In this document: positions 12,101 to 22,320 of the stretch, piece by piece
Numbering within the stretch: the first letter of the stretch is position 1
Layout: each line of letters opens with the position of its first letter
NCBI GenBank assembly: GCA_026874595.1
Contig: CM049309.1
Coordinates: 43,725,079-43,789,078, forward strand
Origin: Sipunculus nudus
Lineage: Eukaryota; Annelida; Sipuncula; Golfingiida; Sipunculidae
Direction of reading: 5' to 3'
Length of the DNA: 64,000 nucleotides
Notes under the pieces: generated by a model
What the model was told of the DNA's origin: nothing
The model's input: the letters and a program-made list of their open reading frames with translations, nothing else
The model's database searches: none
Translations under genes and position numbers: made by a program

Positions 12101-14054
12101 CAAAAATTTTTATTTTGATTTTCAATAAAATCTTTCCAATTTTGAGCTGCTGCCGCTCCGACATTTCTTTCAAGAAGATGAACCCATACAATTTCCTTTG
12201 TTTTGTAGTGCTTTTACTTATTTAGCAAAATAAAACTGTTATTTTCATGCATTTCCCTTATCATTTGACATTTTTATCGAAACATACCAAAAAATTTAAA
12301 ATAAAAAATCGCCCGCCCGTATTGATTTCTGAAAAAAAGTGCCTGAGAACCATACTTTTTTTTATTTTGGCCTTATAATTAATACTTGGTTTTATAAATG
12401 CAAATTTGAGCATCTTCCATTTTCTTTTATTTCCATGGTATCCGGCTTAAGGTAAGGCAAAATAACATTTAATATCTAATTTAAACATCAAATATCCACG
12501 AGATCCGTACAGGAGACTTTGAGATATGTTACGTAGGCCTAAGTGATACAGACCAGTAATGTCGTCAAGTCCACACCATCCGAGTCCCGGCGCAAGTCCA
12601 AGTCCAGGCCACTCAAGTCTGAGTCCAGGCCACCCGAGTCCAGGCCACTCAAGTCTGAGTCCAGGCCACCCAAGTCCGAGTCCAGGCCACTCATGTCTGA
12701 GTCCAGGCCACCCAAGTCCAAGTCCAGGCCACTCAAGTCTGAGTCCAGGCCACCCAAGTCCGAGTCCAGGCCACTCCAGTCTGAGTCCAGGCCACCCGAG
12801 TCCGAGTCCAGGCCACTCATGTCTGAGTCCAGGCCACTCCAGTCTGAGTCCAGGACACCAAAGTCCGAGTCCATGCAGGCCACTCATGTCTTAGTCCAAG
12901 CCACTCAAGTCCAAGTCCAGGCCACTCAAGTCCAGGCCACTCAAGTCTGAGTCCAGGCCACCCAAGTCCGAGTCCAGGCCACTCCAGTCTGAGTCCAGGC
13001 CACCCGAGTCCAGGCCACTCATGTCTGAGTCCAGGCTACCCGAGTCCAGGCCACTCAAGTCTGAGTCCAGGCCACCCGAGACCAGGCCACTCATGTCTGA
13101 GTCCAGGCTACTCCTGTCTGAGTCCAGGCCACCAAAGTCCGAGTCCATGCAGGCCACTCATGTCTTAGTCCAAGCCACTCAAGTCCGAGTCCAGGCCACT
13201 CAAGTCCAAGTCCACCTTCTTCGAGTCGGGGTCATTTAGAAACCGAGACCAAGTCCGAGTCAAAAACAAATATTCTTAAAGAAAGCTTTTAAAATCGTCA
13301 TTTTCCATACATAAGAGAATTATTTTAAGCAATAACCTGGCCCTCGTATGAAAAAAATGATCCACGAAAATTCCGTATACAGAACAACTTATTGTGTGAG
13401 TGTGGCCTAACTGTATTGTTAATACCCTAATAGTCACGTTTATGTTAAACATCCGATTACTCATATTATATACTGTAAAACTTCCAGTTTTCAATTATTA
13501 CAATATATCCCAACAATCCTTTGTCAGATGCCGATTTGTTAAGCTGTTTGCTGTCGGAAAGAACTCATACAAACACAGGAGGGTCAAGGGATGTGGTATA
13601 TATATATTCTTCCCACTTTTTAGCAAGCGGCGGGGGGGGGGGGATGTGTAGAAGTCCAGCAGGTGGCGACATCTGTCGACACTGATACACACTATTAAGA
13701 TAGACAGCTAAGGTCAAGGACAGTGAACGCATGTGAACGAATGGCAAATAAAGCTAGCATGGACAACATAATCCTGCGTCATCTCGTCTGTATATACTTA
13801 TATCTTTCTCACAACAGCGGGGAATGATCAATGTAATCATCCTCCCCACCCCGGCTATTCAGAGAATATTATTTATGTTGGAAATGAAATATATTAATAA
13901 TTATTATCATAGACTTTGGTTCCATTTATTATAAACTATTATATATCTAGATATGGCTTAGAAGTTCCCTATATTGAAAACATAATACCGTAATTTTTAT
14001 GATCTTATACTTATATATTAATATATTATTAATGCTTCACACAGAAAATAAGAA

Positions 14055-14131
<77 letters not shown>

Positions 14132-15585
14132 GGCCTATACTATGTGTCTAGTTAGCTTGATTTCATGATGTACTACAGTACTGTTTCGTTGGTTCAGCTT
14201 GCTAGCTGGCCCACTCCTCAGGTACAAACTGAAATGATAATGTGTGAATTTAGTCAGTTTAAATTAGCTGGATTATAAGCTTGGGTTATTGGGTTCGTTG
14301 AGGTAATTTATGCAACACGGAGAAATATTTCATCATATGCAGACCGGAACAGAGCACATTAAATGATAGAAGCGAACTGACCTCCACATATAACCACAGG
14401 GCCAAGCACCTGCTGTGTAACATCAAGAAATCCTACAAATCCCCACCAAATAAACACAAAAAAGTAGCTACCTGGACCACGAAAACCTCAACGAACCCAT
14501 AACCCAAGCTTAATCTAGGGGGTTGACTTAATTGCACACACACACAAACACACACACACAGTGAAACCCCGTTGTGTCGAAGTCGAACTTGAAGGGACTG
14601 GTGAATTTATTTCGACACAACCGGAGTTCGAGACAACCGGTGTTCATTATGTTCAACCTTCTTCAGCCTTGATAATTATCGATAAATACTGCATGTATAG
14701 GGCCTATATTATAAAGTTCTCATAAATCTTTGCGTGAATCCTTTAGATTTTTAATTATTATTTCTTTTCATTCATTTATTTTGTTGAGACGATATCGTTT
14801 AGCGTCATAGGATTTCAAACTCAAACAGAAAAATAGTGTGTGTGGACAGAGCGATAGAGAGAGAGAGAAAGAGAGAGACTGAACGAGGTTTATATGGTCT
14901 TTACATCAAGCTTACGCTTAGCAGGCCGCGACGCCATAGTAAACAGGACACGAACAATATAAAAGTGAAACAGTAATACTGTATTACGTACTCTATGGTA
15001 AATAAGAGTCAGTCTGATATAGATCTCATCTCCTCCCTTTATATAGAGTCCTGTATGTATATCCTAGACACATCAAAGGGAATTATTGGATTATGTTTTT
15101 ATCAATAACTTCTCATTAATTCTTTGTCGGCGACAGAAGAAAAGCATGATCATGAGTGACTAATTGGCCAAATAGGTAAACAACGGACTAGGTATGTAAG
15201 CCATCGCGCTTGTTAAGTAAGATCCTTGCTGGTATTAATTATGTAACTGGTCATCGCGGCTATAAGTATGGTAGTTGGACCGTAGACAACTGATGTCAGA
15301 ACATTAAAGCTGCATGACCTCAAGTCGAGCGACAGACCCATCAAGCTTGATGAGTTAGAGCCTTGTCGCTATTAATTAATTATGACTGGTCATCACGGCC
15401 CAATCATGATTGACGGGCAGGGGACCAACAAAACACCTCGACACATCAGGGTTTTCGACACATCCGACTTCGACACAAGCGGAGTTATATTAGCAAAGTT
15501 TTAACTGTTTTTTGCAGTGACCTCTCATTCGACTTCGACACATGCGGGAATTCGACTTTACCGATTTCGACACAACGAGGTTTCA

Positions 15586-15651
<66 letters not shown>

Positions 15652-18554
15652 CAATATAATATTGTTGTAAGTGTGTGGGTGGGACGGGGGTAAGGGAAGG
15701 GGAGGGGGATGTTATGAGAATTACTGTACACCTATGACAGCAGGGGTGCTCAACCAGCGTTGCCAAGGCAGGGCTGAAGTGAACAGAAGTGGACTGCCGT
15801 GGGATTGGCAATGCAAGTCAATACAATAGGGCCTACAAATAAAAATTCAAATTCCAGCCAAATGTTTGAGCTTTATTTTTAAATTTCAGATTTTAAAAGT
15901 TTAAATCTTTATTTATACATACTGTGAAAATGTGCCATGGTTAAATTTGGGTCAAATTTTAGGTACTGATTTTACAATTATGCTAATAACTTTAAAAAAT
16001 TTTACGACATCCTGATCTGATATCTAGAATACAATTTAATCTTGATTAAATAAAGATATATCCTTAGAAAAAATTTCTAGCTTCAACAATAATCCTGTTA
16101 GGGGAGTAAATATATTTCCTGAAAGTTGACATAGTTCATTGTTTGAGCCCATAACTTCAACAATATACGCAATATTGACCTAATTTCTGGCATATACATA
16201 TAGGAAACATATGCAGGGATGGTTGTTTTAAACATGAATACATTAATACCAGTGGTCTTCATAGTGGGCAGTTTTGAAATATAACAATAGTTTTTAACTG
16301 GAAAAGGAGATTTTTTTCACTTATTTCTCAAAGAAATGAAGTCGCAGTGACCTTATTTTCGGTTTGGTAGGAGAACTTTTGGACATCTAACTGTATGTAG
16401 AATTTTGGATTCGTAGACCCATTGGTTTCAAAACGTGCCTTATTAACGTCCAGCCGGACGGACGGATGACGGACAAAGGACCATCACGAAAGCTCAAAGG
16501 ACTTATATATATATATATATAGTCAGCTGAGCTAAAAATTGAAAAGTCATATCACCATATCATGGTAACGCTATCTACTCACAAAAGATGGCAATTCATT
16601 ATAAATAAATGAAAATAAATCATACTTCTTTTTAGTTGGCTACCATTTTGATTGTCTTTTATATTTATTTGCGGGTTGAATGCGGGCTGACTTTTAGTAA
16701 AAATGCGGGGCGGGGCGGGTGCGAGCTGAAAGCCACATGTGCTGGGCGGTTGGATATAATCTTTATAGGTGCGGGGCCGGTTTTCACAACCGCCGGGCGG
16801 TTGCGGGCTGAAGATTTGTTTTGCGGGGCGGGTGAGGGCTGTTAATTCCGACACATTTGAAATAAATATGACACGTTTCAAATTTATTAGCGTCTGCATG
16901 ACACATTTCAAATATATACTTAATCACATTCCAAATATATCACAATTAAGTATACCGTTTTAGAAAATGTATTTTATTAAAGTATTATATTTCCAGTATA
17001 TATTAATTTTAAATCAGGTTTAGTTATCATATTTCATAGTAAACTCACAAATAGAACCAAAGTCTAAATTCTATTTATTAATGTATTTCATTTGCAATAT
17101 ATTAATATTATTTTCTGAATAGTTGGGGGGGGGGGGGGGTTACATTTACCATCCCCCCTTGACAAAAAGTCGGCCCAATATTTAGCCCGGAGCAATTCCA
17201 TTCAGGTTTCGGACTACCTGACAGGGCAGTATCAAACGCTTCCTCTCATGTTATATCCTTGTGTTAACCAGGCCCGGTGATTACAGCACCTGCGGGCCCT
17301 GGGTGTGAAATCCTCCCCATAGCTGTGTCCTACCAGCGAGGAACCCCCGAAAGGTGCACTCGTTTGTGAGTGAAACACGGTGATTGGGCACTGCCTTCCC
17401 ATTAAGCTTGCAGAGCGCTCACCCTGGGTGGGGGTCCACCGCCACAGCTCGGATTCGAACGCACGATCTCCCGGCTTTGAGACCTGTATGTGCTCTACCC
17501 CTGAGCCACAGTAGCCGGTAAAATTCTGAATTTATACACCCGTTAACTTAGAACAGGAGTCTGGACTTGGATTTGAGTCGAGGCCACTTTATTAAGGACT
17601 GGGAGTCGAGGCTCCTAGACTCCGATGTGTCCTCGGAGGTCAGGACTCGAGAAATTAGGCCGGGCGATCATGAGCCGAGAAAGGAAAAGTGCTTTACCAT
17701 ATACTGTGAAGACTTGATATACACCGAACAACTAGCAGAATATATATATTTATATATATAGAAAAGACTATAAATAGTAAGCTTTAGCTCTGCATCGGGA
17801 CCTTAAATTTAATTAAATAAAGTAAAAACGTTACCTTAACATAACAACACATGATCATATCAAGTTTTCAGTTAAAATTTTTTTTTTTTCATATTTGTAT
17901 TGGGATTTGTTTTGGACTCGGACTTGGGTTCCACGTGACTCGGCCTAGAAGTTGGTGGACATGAACTCGGGCTCGGATGGTGTGGACTCGATGTCAGCAC
18001 TGGTAACTGCTATTCAATATCCATAACCACTTGAGTTTGGCATGGTTTGGATGGCACAGGAAGGTGACGATAGTGTCGTCATCTGCAGCATTGCTCAGTT
18101 TGATAATTCCTCATTATGCAGACTTTATCATTTTCTATATTACCTGATACAATTACCTAAGTCCTAAGCTAACTATGTTAAAATTAAACTTACGGCCTTC
18201 CAGTAGGCCCTATGTTGATCAAAATTAAAATTTCATAATTGTGTCTTCCAGGAGGGTATGCGTTCATTTCCTCCCCCCCCCCCCCCCCCAAACCACCACA
18301 CACATACACATATGGCGGAGGCTTGCATTCCGTATAATGCAGATTTCTAGTTAATGATGAAAAGTCCGTTACTTCTATCATTAATTACATTATGCGTTAC
18401 CCTCAGCAGACCAATGTTTTACAAGTAGTTGTAAGCCTAACTGCATTTACATCAGTTTATCCTCACGTAAGAAAGATGTCAAATTACACTGACCTGCACA
18501 TAGCATGAACACGAGGAGGATGAAGAGACGACACGGAGAGCAGAGACCCGACAT
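6122..18554 (-). CDS. Predicted 264-aa surface protein, signal peptide plus C-terminal hydrophobic tail (six exons)
   Basis: Exons, 5' to 3': 18554-18494, 11987-11940, 11571-11294, 10130-9890, 8960-8856, 6183-6122. They total 795 nt, 264 residues plus stop, and every junction is in phase with GT/AG ends. Residues 1-20 are a classic signal peptide. Residues 21-209 form a beta-rich domain with N-glycosylation sites at N29 and in the NNT near exon 3's middle. Residues 210-244 are Cys/Ser/Thr-rich (C215, C219, C220, C237). Residues 246-262 are hydrophobic and end only two residues before the stop, as in GPI-anchor signals; a small C-terminal membrane anchor is the alternative. I do not recognise the family. 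The introns carry a TIR element, a minisatellite, a Harbinger-like MITE, a pogo-like element and microsatellites. The large first intron (6.5 kb) holds most of them. The 3' UTR end is not defined. Confidence 0.75.
7195..8125. mobile_element. TIR element carrying three 279-bp tandem units
   Basis: The ends are GTATCCGCC (7195) and GGCGGATAC (8117-8125), a short perfect inverted repeat. Inside, CATATCTCGGGAACC starts at 7423, 7702 and 7981, exactly 279 bp apart each time, with 'gcgccacctacattcacattt' type intervals between. There is no convincing coding sequence. It lies in the last intron of the minus-strand surface-protein gene. Confidence 0.7.
8856..8960 (-). CDS. Surface-protein gene exon 5 (Cys/Ser/Thr-rich stalk)
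   Basis: A 105-nt exon, phase 1 to phase 1, with acceptor TTGTGTTTCAG and donor CAG|GTCAGC. It encodes [13 protein letters not shown] followed by a Ser/Thr/Gly stretch and TCGGVSRVT. It reads in a frame different from the longest open frames here and is supported by phase and splice sites. Its acceptor region is duplicated in tandem (8959-9064). Confidence 0.65.
8959..9064. repeat. 53-bp tandem duplication spanning a splice acceptor
   Basis: Two identical 53-bp copies begin GGCTGAAACACAAGTATAGC at 8959 and 9012. On the minus strand each copy contains a complete TTGTGTTTCAG acceptor. Only the second one met by the transcript borders coding sequence. Confidence 0.9.
9058..9147. repeat. (TA)n microsatellite
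   Basis: About 45 TA units directly abutting the 53-bp duplication. Confidence 0.95.
9211..9635 (+). repeat. Dispersed 'gactcgg' repeat, copy 1
   Basis: Two clusters of GGACTCGG-type words (9211-9295 and 9523-9635) flank a unique segment containing AAGCTTTTCTCAGCATCGGG (9383). The same order, with AAGCTTTAGCTCTGCATCGGG, is seen at 17559-17995. No TIR or coding sequence was found. Confidence 0.65.
9890..10130 (-). CDS. Surface-protein gene exon 4
   Basis: A 241-nt exon with acceptor TATTTTAG and a strong donor CAG|GTACGT. It encodes residues 130-209, beginning [15 protein letters not shown]. It continues the strand pattern of exon 3 and includes the aromatic/proline-rich [15 protein letters not shown]. 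Confidence 0.8.
10131..11293. other. Intron 3 of the surface-protein gene; nothing else seen
   Basis: AT-rich sequence. An 81-codon plus-strand frame at 10440-10685 shows no domain or splice context. Confidence 0.5.
11294..11571 (-). CDS. Surface-protein gene exon 3
   Basis: A 278-nt exon, phase 1 in and phase 0 out. It encodes residues 37-129, starting CSCGRYNGY and ending ECGDNRVYK, with alternating hydrophobic strands ([27 protein letters not shown]). The donor AAG|GTGTTT is weak. GAA|GTGTCT, 24 nt further on, is an in-phase alternative that would lengthen the protein. Confidence 0.7.
11940..11987 (-). CDS. Surface-protein gene exon 2
   Basis: A 48-nt exon, phase 1 to phase 1, with acceptor CTGTTTCAG and donor T|GTAAGTAT. 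It encodes [16 protein letters not shown], the mature N-terminus with an N-A-S glycosylation site. A Harbinger-like MITE ends 50 bases upstream of the acceptor. Confidence 0.75.
12038..12372. mobile_element. Harbinger-like MITE, copy A (335 bp, TTA target duplication)
   Basis: TIRs begin GGCCAAAA and run through GGTATGGTTCTCAGGCAC (left) and GTGCCTGAGAACCATAC...TTTTGGCC (right). TTA is duplicated at 12035-12037 and 12373-12375. A 3-bp TWA duplication and GG-ended TIRs are typical of PIF/Harbinger elements. There is no coding sequence. It lies just upstream of exon 2 of the surface-protein gene. Confidence 0.8.
12560..13265 (-). repeat. Minisatellite inside 'gactcgg' repeat copy 3
   Basis: Tens of 12-24-bp units built on GAGTCCAGGCCA and CAAGTCTGAGTCC. 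Several frames are open on both strands ([13 protein letters not shown]-like, [11 protein letters not shown]-like), but this follows from the short period and is not a gene. The left border matches the reverse complement of the end of copies 1 and 2 ('ggatggtgtggact'). The right border matches 'atatttgt...ttggactcggacttgg'. The array is therefore an expansion inside that dispersed repeat, in the opposite orientation. Confidence 0.85.
13267..14057. other. No gene seen; poly-G tract
   Basis: AT-rich intron sequence with a 12-base G run at 13632-13643. The small frames present carry no recognisable domain. Confidence 0.5.
14058..14125. repeat. (TA)n microsatellite
   Basis: About 34 TA units. 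Confidence 0.95.
14275..14512. repeat. Foldback (inverted-repeat) structure
   Basis: The arms TAAGCTTGGGTTATTGGGTT... (14275-14303) and its complement (14485-14512) differ by a single base insertion. They enclose about 180 bp. The enclosed plus strand has a short basic open frame ([18 protein letters not shown]) that I cannot assign. Confidence 0.75.
14559..15588. mobile_element. Pogo/Tigger-like non-autonomous DNA transposon, about 1.03 kb
   Basis: The left end is CAGTGAAACCCCGTTGTGTC. The right end, reverse-complemented, is CAGTGAAACCTCGTTGTGTC. Both are followed by GAAGTCGAA-type subterminal words. TA follows the right end; the left flank is CA within a CA repeat. No transposase frame survives. 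A (TA)n microsatellite starts at the right-hand TA. Confidence 0.75.
15589..15650. repeat. (TA)n microsatellite at a transposon end
   Basis: About 31 TA units starting immediately at the TA target site of the pogo-like element. Confidence 0.95.
15651..16440. other. No gene seen
   Basis: AT-rich. The stretch after about 16130 may be the degenerate body of the hairpin-ended element whose tail is at 16440-16538. Confidence 0.4.
16440..16538 (+). mobile_element. Tail of a hairpin-ended satellite element (Helentron/HINE-like)
   Basis: A GGACGGACGG run is followed by a hairpin: AGCTCAAAGGACT (16491-16503) pairs with AGTCAGCTGAGCT (16521-16533), 11 of 13. The loop is expanded to (TA)n, and AAAAA follows. 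The same tail occurs at 38694-38724 and 42994-43024. Confidence 0.6.
16539..17124. other. No gene seen; GC-rich 'gcggg' degenerate repeat
   Basis: 16670-16850 is rich in GCGGGCTGA / GCGGGGCGGGTGCG words in a local tandem-like arrangement. The rest is AT-rich. A 15-base G run starts at 17125. Confidence 0.4.
17266..17518 (-). repeat. tRNA-derived SINE
   Basis: On the minus strand the head carries an A box in TGGCTCAGGGGTAGAGC (17508-17492) and a B box GTTCGAATCC (17460-17451), with tRNA-like spacing. Downstream is an unrelated body rich in CCC/GGG words. It does not fold as an intact tRNA with a CCA-ready acceptor stem, so I call it a SINE and not a tRNA gene. Confidence 0.65.
17559..17995 (+). 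repeat. Dispersed 'gactcgg' repeat, copy 2
   Basis: It has the same arrangement as copy 1: a TCGAGGACTCGAG-type cluster, the AAGCTTTAGCTCTGCATCGGG segment at 17779, then a second GGACTCGGACTTGG cluster ending TCGGATGGTGTGGACTCG. Confidence 0.65.
18235..18352 (+). mobile_element. Helitron-like hairpin element, internally deleted copy
   Basis: It begins TCTTCCAGGAGGGTATGCG and ends CTTGCATTCCGTATAATGCAG then ATTTCTAGT, the same ends as the copy at 55530-55800. A poly-C run (18273-18289) replaces the middle. The 3' hairpin followed by CTAG and T matches Helitron 3' rules. Confidence 0.5.
18494..18554 (-). CDS. Surface-protein gene exon 1 (signal peptide)
   Basis: The ATG at 18554-18552 opens [20 protein letters not shown], a hydrophobic signal peptide with a small residue at the end. 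The donor is G|GTCAGT (phase 1). The start is chosen because it is the only ATG giving a signal peptide in phase with exon 2. No clear TATA box is visible upstream. Confidence 0.8.
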
Positions 18555-20368
18555 GTCTATATACCTCGGCTGTAACCAGGCAGGACTGGGAGTGATGAAC
18601 GTATACAGTGGTAGTGTTTAAGGAGCCTTCATTCATGCGTGACATACAGTCAGTAATTCAAGGTACAAAACATATATAAAACACAGCGTCCACGCCTGAC
18701 TTCATGTAGAGGTGTGCAAGTGCGTATTGGTGAATACAGTACGTACATGCGGGAGTACTTACGCATTACTGATTTACTTACTTCCTTATTGTAACTAACC
18801 AATGCCCAGTATTTTGCTTTTTGACGCTGTCGAAGTTATAGAGGAAAATATAAAAAAAACTGATTTGATTCACTATACTAAACATTATAAGGTGATGAAC
18901 AACACAATTTGTTGCCTCAAAAAAGGTAATGGTTATATATAATATTTAAAGGACATTATGAGAACATAACATTTAGACAAAACATGGTTTTGATGCGAAC
19001 TAGCTGTACTTTTATAGGTTGGCAGGAGAAGGTTCGAGAAAATCTTCACCGGACTATAAGAGCCAGCAAGGCCGAAATGTACGAGCCCTTTAAGAATCTA
19101 ACCTTAACCTTAATTTCAAAACATGAATATGAATAAAAGGTTCTTAACTTTTAAATGTTTCATGTTATTTAAGACTTTATGGATACCTCGATCATCATTC
19201 CAATCATCATCATCATCATCATCATCACTTTCTTTGATATCTTCATTTAGCAACTTGTCCTAATGTTTATCACACCAGCACAGCTCTACCTTATTTTGTG
19301 ACATTGGTCGTTCCTTGATATTGAATATATAATAATTAGTTCAAAATCACTATTTATTGCCACTTGGCTCTAAAGCCATCTTTTGCAAACTCGGATAATA
19401 AAAAATTCAAAGCTTCCCAAAATGTTTCTGCATTTAAGGGCTAGCTGGCACCATTTTTTGTGGGATTAAAATGCTGCTTCTTGAAAGGTGAGATCTCTTA
19501 CAAGGTATAGAGTAAGTTTTAAGGCAATAAATGCCACGGACTTCATTTTTATATGCCTAGGTAACAGATTTTACCGGTCGGCCCTTATAGTGAACTGATG
19601 GCAAATTTCGGTATTCATGCTTTGGTTTGAATTTGTCACCTGTTGTTCATAGTTGCATTAATGCTCATTCATGTATCAGCCATTTCTTGGCTCACCAGTC
19701 ACCAATGTCTTACTAAAATCATCTTAAACTATACATTAAACATAAATAAATGAGTAATCAGCAACAGTAACCGTTGCCCTTAATGTTAAAAGACTCGGGT
19801 CAGAGGATCCCAATAGATCCTTTTTATTATAATACAATATAGAGACAGCATTGATGATTAAAAGTAAAACAACTCAAACAGTTGAATTCTTTCATCCACC
19901 CATTTCAATTTTAAATTTCAATTTTATATTTTAAAGTAATATCCATACATTTGTTGACTGATTTATTACCATTACCATTACAAGTAGGAAAGAGAACAGC
20001 AGATGAGTCAAGGACCCCAGATCATATACCATATAAATCATGTACTTAAGAAATGCACACTGGTATTTTCCCAACATAAATATTCTTGAAGCATGACAAA
20101 CAAAAAATAGAACGTATCCGCTCATGCATGCATCGTACCACACGACCTAATGGCTTAAATTCCTGCAAAGATGTGATATAAACAATTATATGATATATAT
20201 CTTATATGTGCATTTGTTTGCACAAGGTTAGTCCTTGCACACTCATCCCATAGCAAATTCTAAGGAAACAGGAGGTCCAATTTTACCAGTTTCATTCTAA
20301 TGCCGTGAGCACACATAGAACGGTAAAACTAAGCCTAAAACTTCACCGAATGAATTCCAAGAATATCA
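18555..20368. other. Intergenic, 5' flank of the surface-protein gene; no gene seen
   Basis: AT-rich spacer with a (CAT)n microsatellite near 19203-19227. No core promoter element stands out. TATATA lies directly beside the ATG (18555-18562), too close to act as a TATA box for it. Confidence 0.45.
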
Positions 20369-20605
20369 CTAGAAATCTGCATTCCAAGGAATGCAAGTCC
20401 CCGCCATATTTACATTCAATTTTATTGGCCCATTTCTCCGTGGTTCATTTGTGAATATTCGTTGTTGACGTCTCTGAATCCAAATCATGCCCCGGATCCA
20501 AACCAAAATCCAATGGATTCTTCAGTGGCCCATTCCCGAAATGCTCTGAAAGTTTTATGAGATTTCGTTCATGATTGCGCGAATTAAGTTGTGAGCAAAC
20601 ACATA
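20369..20605 (-). mobile_element. Helitron-like hairpin element, 3' half (split by Tc1)
   Basis: On the minus strand it ends in hairpin TTGCATTCCTTGGAATGCA, then GATTTCTAG and T (CTAG at 20372-20369). Its other half continues at 22321-22372 across the Tc1 insertion. Confidence 0.6.
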
Positions 20606-22320
20606 CAGTTGTGCTCATAAGTGTTCATATCCCCTTGAAAAATCTACTAATTTTCAATTTTTTTTTTATAATTTAGCTTTGTTGTTGATATTACACCTAC
20701 ATTGAGGGAGACATGGTTGTTGTGCAACAATCCAGAGCACATATGATTTGGACTGATGAGAATTACGCCAGTTATTATAATATTTCTATTTTCTCCCCAT
20801 GTTCAAAAGTGTTCATACCATTGTCCTACTACAAAGGCAACTGTTTTTCATAGTTCAGGTACTTTGCCAATCTCAAGGTGTGCCCATTTGGTCCCTGCAT
20901 TGTTAAGCAGCCATTCCTTTTCAATTGTTAACCTTCTTACATGAGACTGGTCTAGTGAAAGGACTTGTGGCCTAACATGTGGTGACTGACTACAAGCCTA
21001 ATTCCAAGTCATGTTGGTTTCAAGAAAATTCCTTGGCCCTATAAATTATATGGGGCATTGGTAATTCTACTGTCAATTCATAGTCAGTGCCAGAATCTCC
21101 ACCATGGTTAAGCAGAAAGAACCTAGTGAAGACTTAAGGTCGCGCATTGTGGATGCACACAAGGATGGTTTGGGCTACAAACAATATCCAAGCGTTTTCA
21201 GGTCCATGTAGCCACAGTCCAGAGCATCATAAAGAAATTCCAAGGTGTTCAACACAGTGAAGAACCTGACAAGACTGGGAAGGAATCCCAAAGTTTCAAC
21301 CAGGCTTGCAAGAAAATTGGTGTGGACTGCCACCATCAATCCACATATCACCACCAAAGAGATGTTGCAGGGCCTTGGCGACAGGGAAGCAGTATCAAGA
21401 CAAACACTCCAGAGGACATTGAACAGGGCAGGACTCAATGGACTTCTTAAACCCAACCACTCATGATCACTTCTTGGCTTTGCCAAAGGTCACCTCGATA
21501 AAGGAGATGGATTTTGGTCGTCGATTCTATTGTCAGATATATGGAGCTGTACGGGCACAGAGATGTTGCTTATGTTTGGCGTAAGAAGCGTTAATCTTTC
21601 AAACCAAAAAACACTGTGCCAACGGTCAAGCATGGAGGAGGAAGTATAATGCTGTCGGGCTATTTCTCAGCGAGTGGGACAGGGAACCTCGTTTAGGTGG
21701 ACGGCATCATGAGGAAGGAACAGTACATTGAGATCCTCCAGAAGAACATCTGACAGTCTGCTGCAAAACTTGGTCTAGGGCCACATTGGATCTTCCAACA
21801 AGATAACCCCAAAAATACCGCCAAAATAGTAAAGAAATGGTTTTAGGGACAAGGCAGTCAATGTTTCGGAGTGGCCAAGCCAAAGCCCTGACCCCAAGCC
21901 TATCAAAAATCTGTGGAGGGAACTCAGGAGGGTTTCAGCACAAGAAACCCAGCCAATTTGAAGGATCTGGAGAGAAATTCAAAGGAGGAGTGGGTCGAAA
22001 TCCCAGTGGAAACATGCCAGAACCTAGTTGTAAACTACAGAGGACATCTTGAATCTGTAATTGCAAACAGAGTCTATGCCATAGATTATTAAGTCATGTT
22101 GTAAACAGGGGTATTAATACTTCTGAACATGATTTTTATTGCAAATTTGCTAAATAAAGCAAAAATAATGATTAAATTCGTCAGAAATACATGTGCTGTA
22201 TTTGTGAAAGCCTATTGGAACCTTTGAATGTAATTAATTGTCGAATAAATGGAATCTACAAAGAAGTATACAAGATATGCCAAAAAATGCCAGGGGTATG
22301 AATACTTATGAGCACAACTG
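20606..22320 (+). mobile_element. Tc1-like transposon, complete ends, dead
   Basis: TIRs begin CAGTTGTGCTCATAAGT at 20606, and the complement ends at 22320. TA is duplicated at 20604-20605 and 22321-22322. The 1,715-bp length fits a full Tc1 element. It lies inside a Helitron-like copy. Confidence 0.9.
21104..22092 (+). pseudogene. Tc1-family transposase pseudogene
   Basis: Translation starting at ATG 21104 resembles Tc1 transposases: a helix-turn-helix start (MVKQKEPSEDLRSRIVDAHK), then a second DNA-binding region (REAVSRQTLQRTLNRAGL), then catalytic-domain words such as [22 protein letters not shown] and the terminal [11 protein letters not shown] before TAA at 22092. The reading frame is broken by several frameshifts and stops, so no active enzyme is made. 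The usual family length is about 340 residues and the span here matches. Confidence 0.85.

Noticed and set aside
12447-13239. Long Ser/Pro/Leu/Asp-rich reading frames on both strands
   Set aside because: They are products of a short-period minisatellite, which stays open in several frames; no splice sites or non-repeat coding sequence accompany them.
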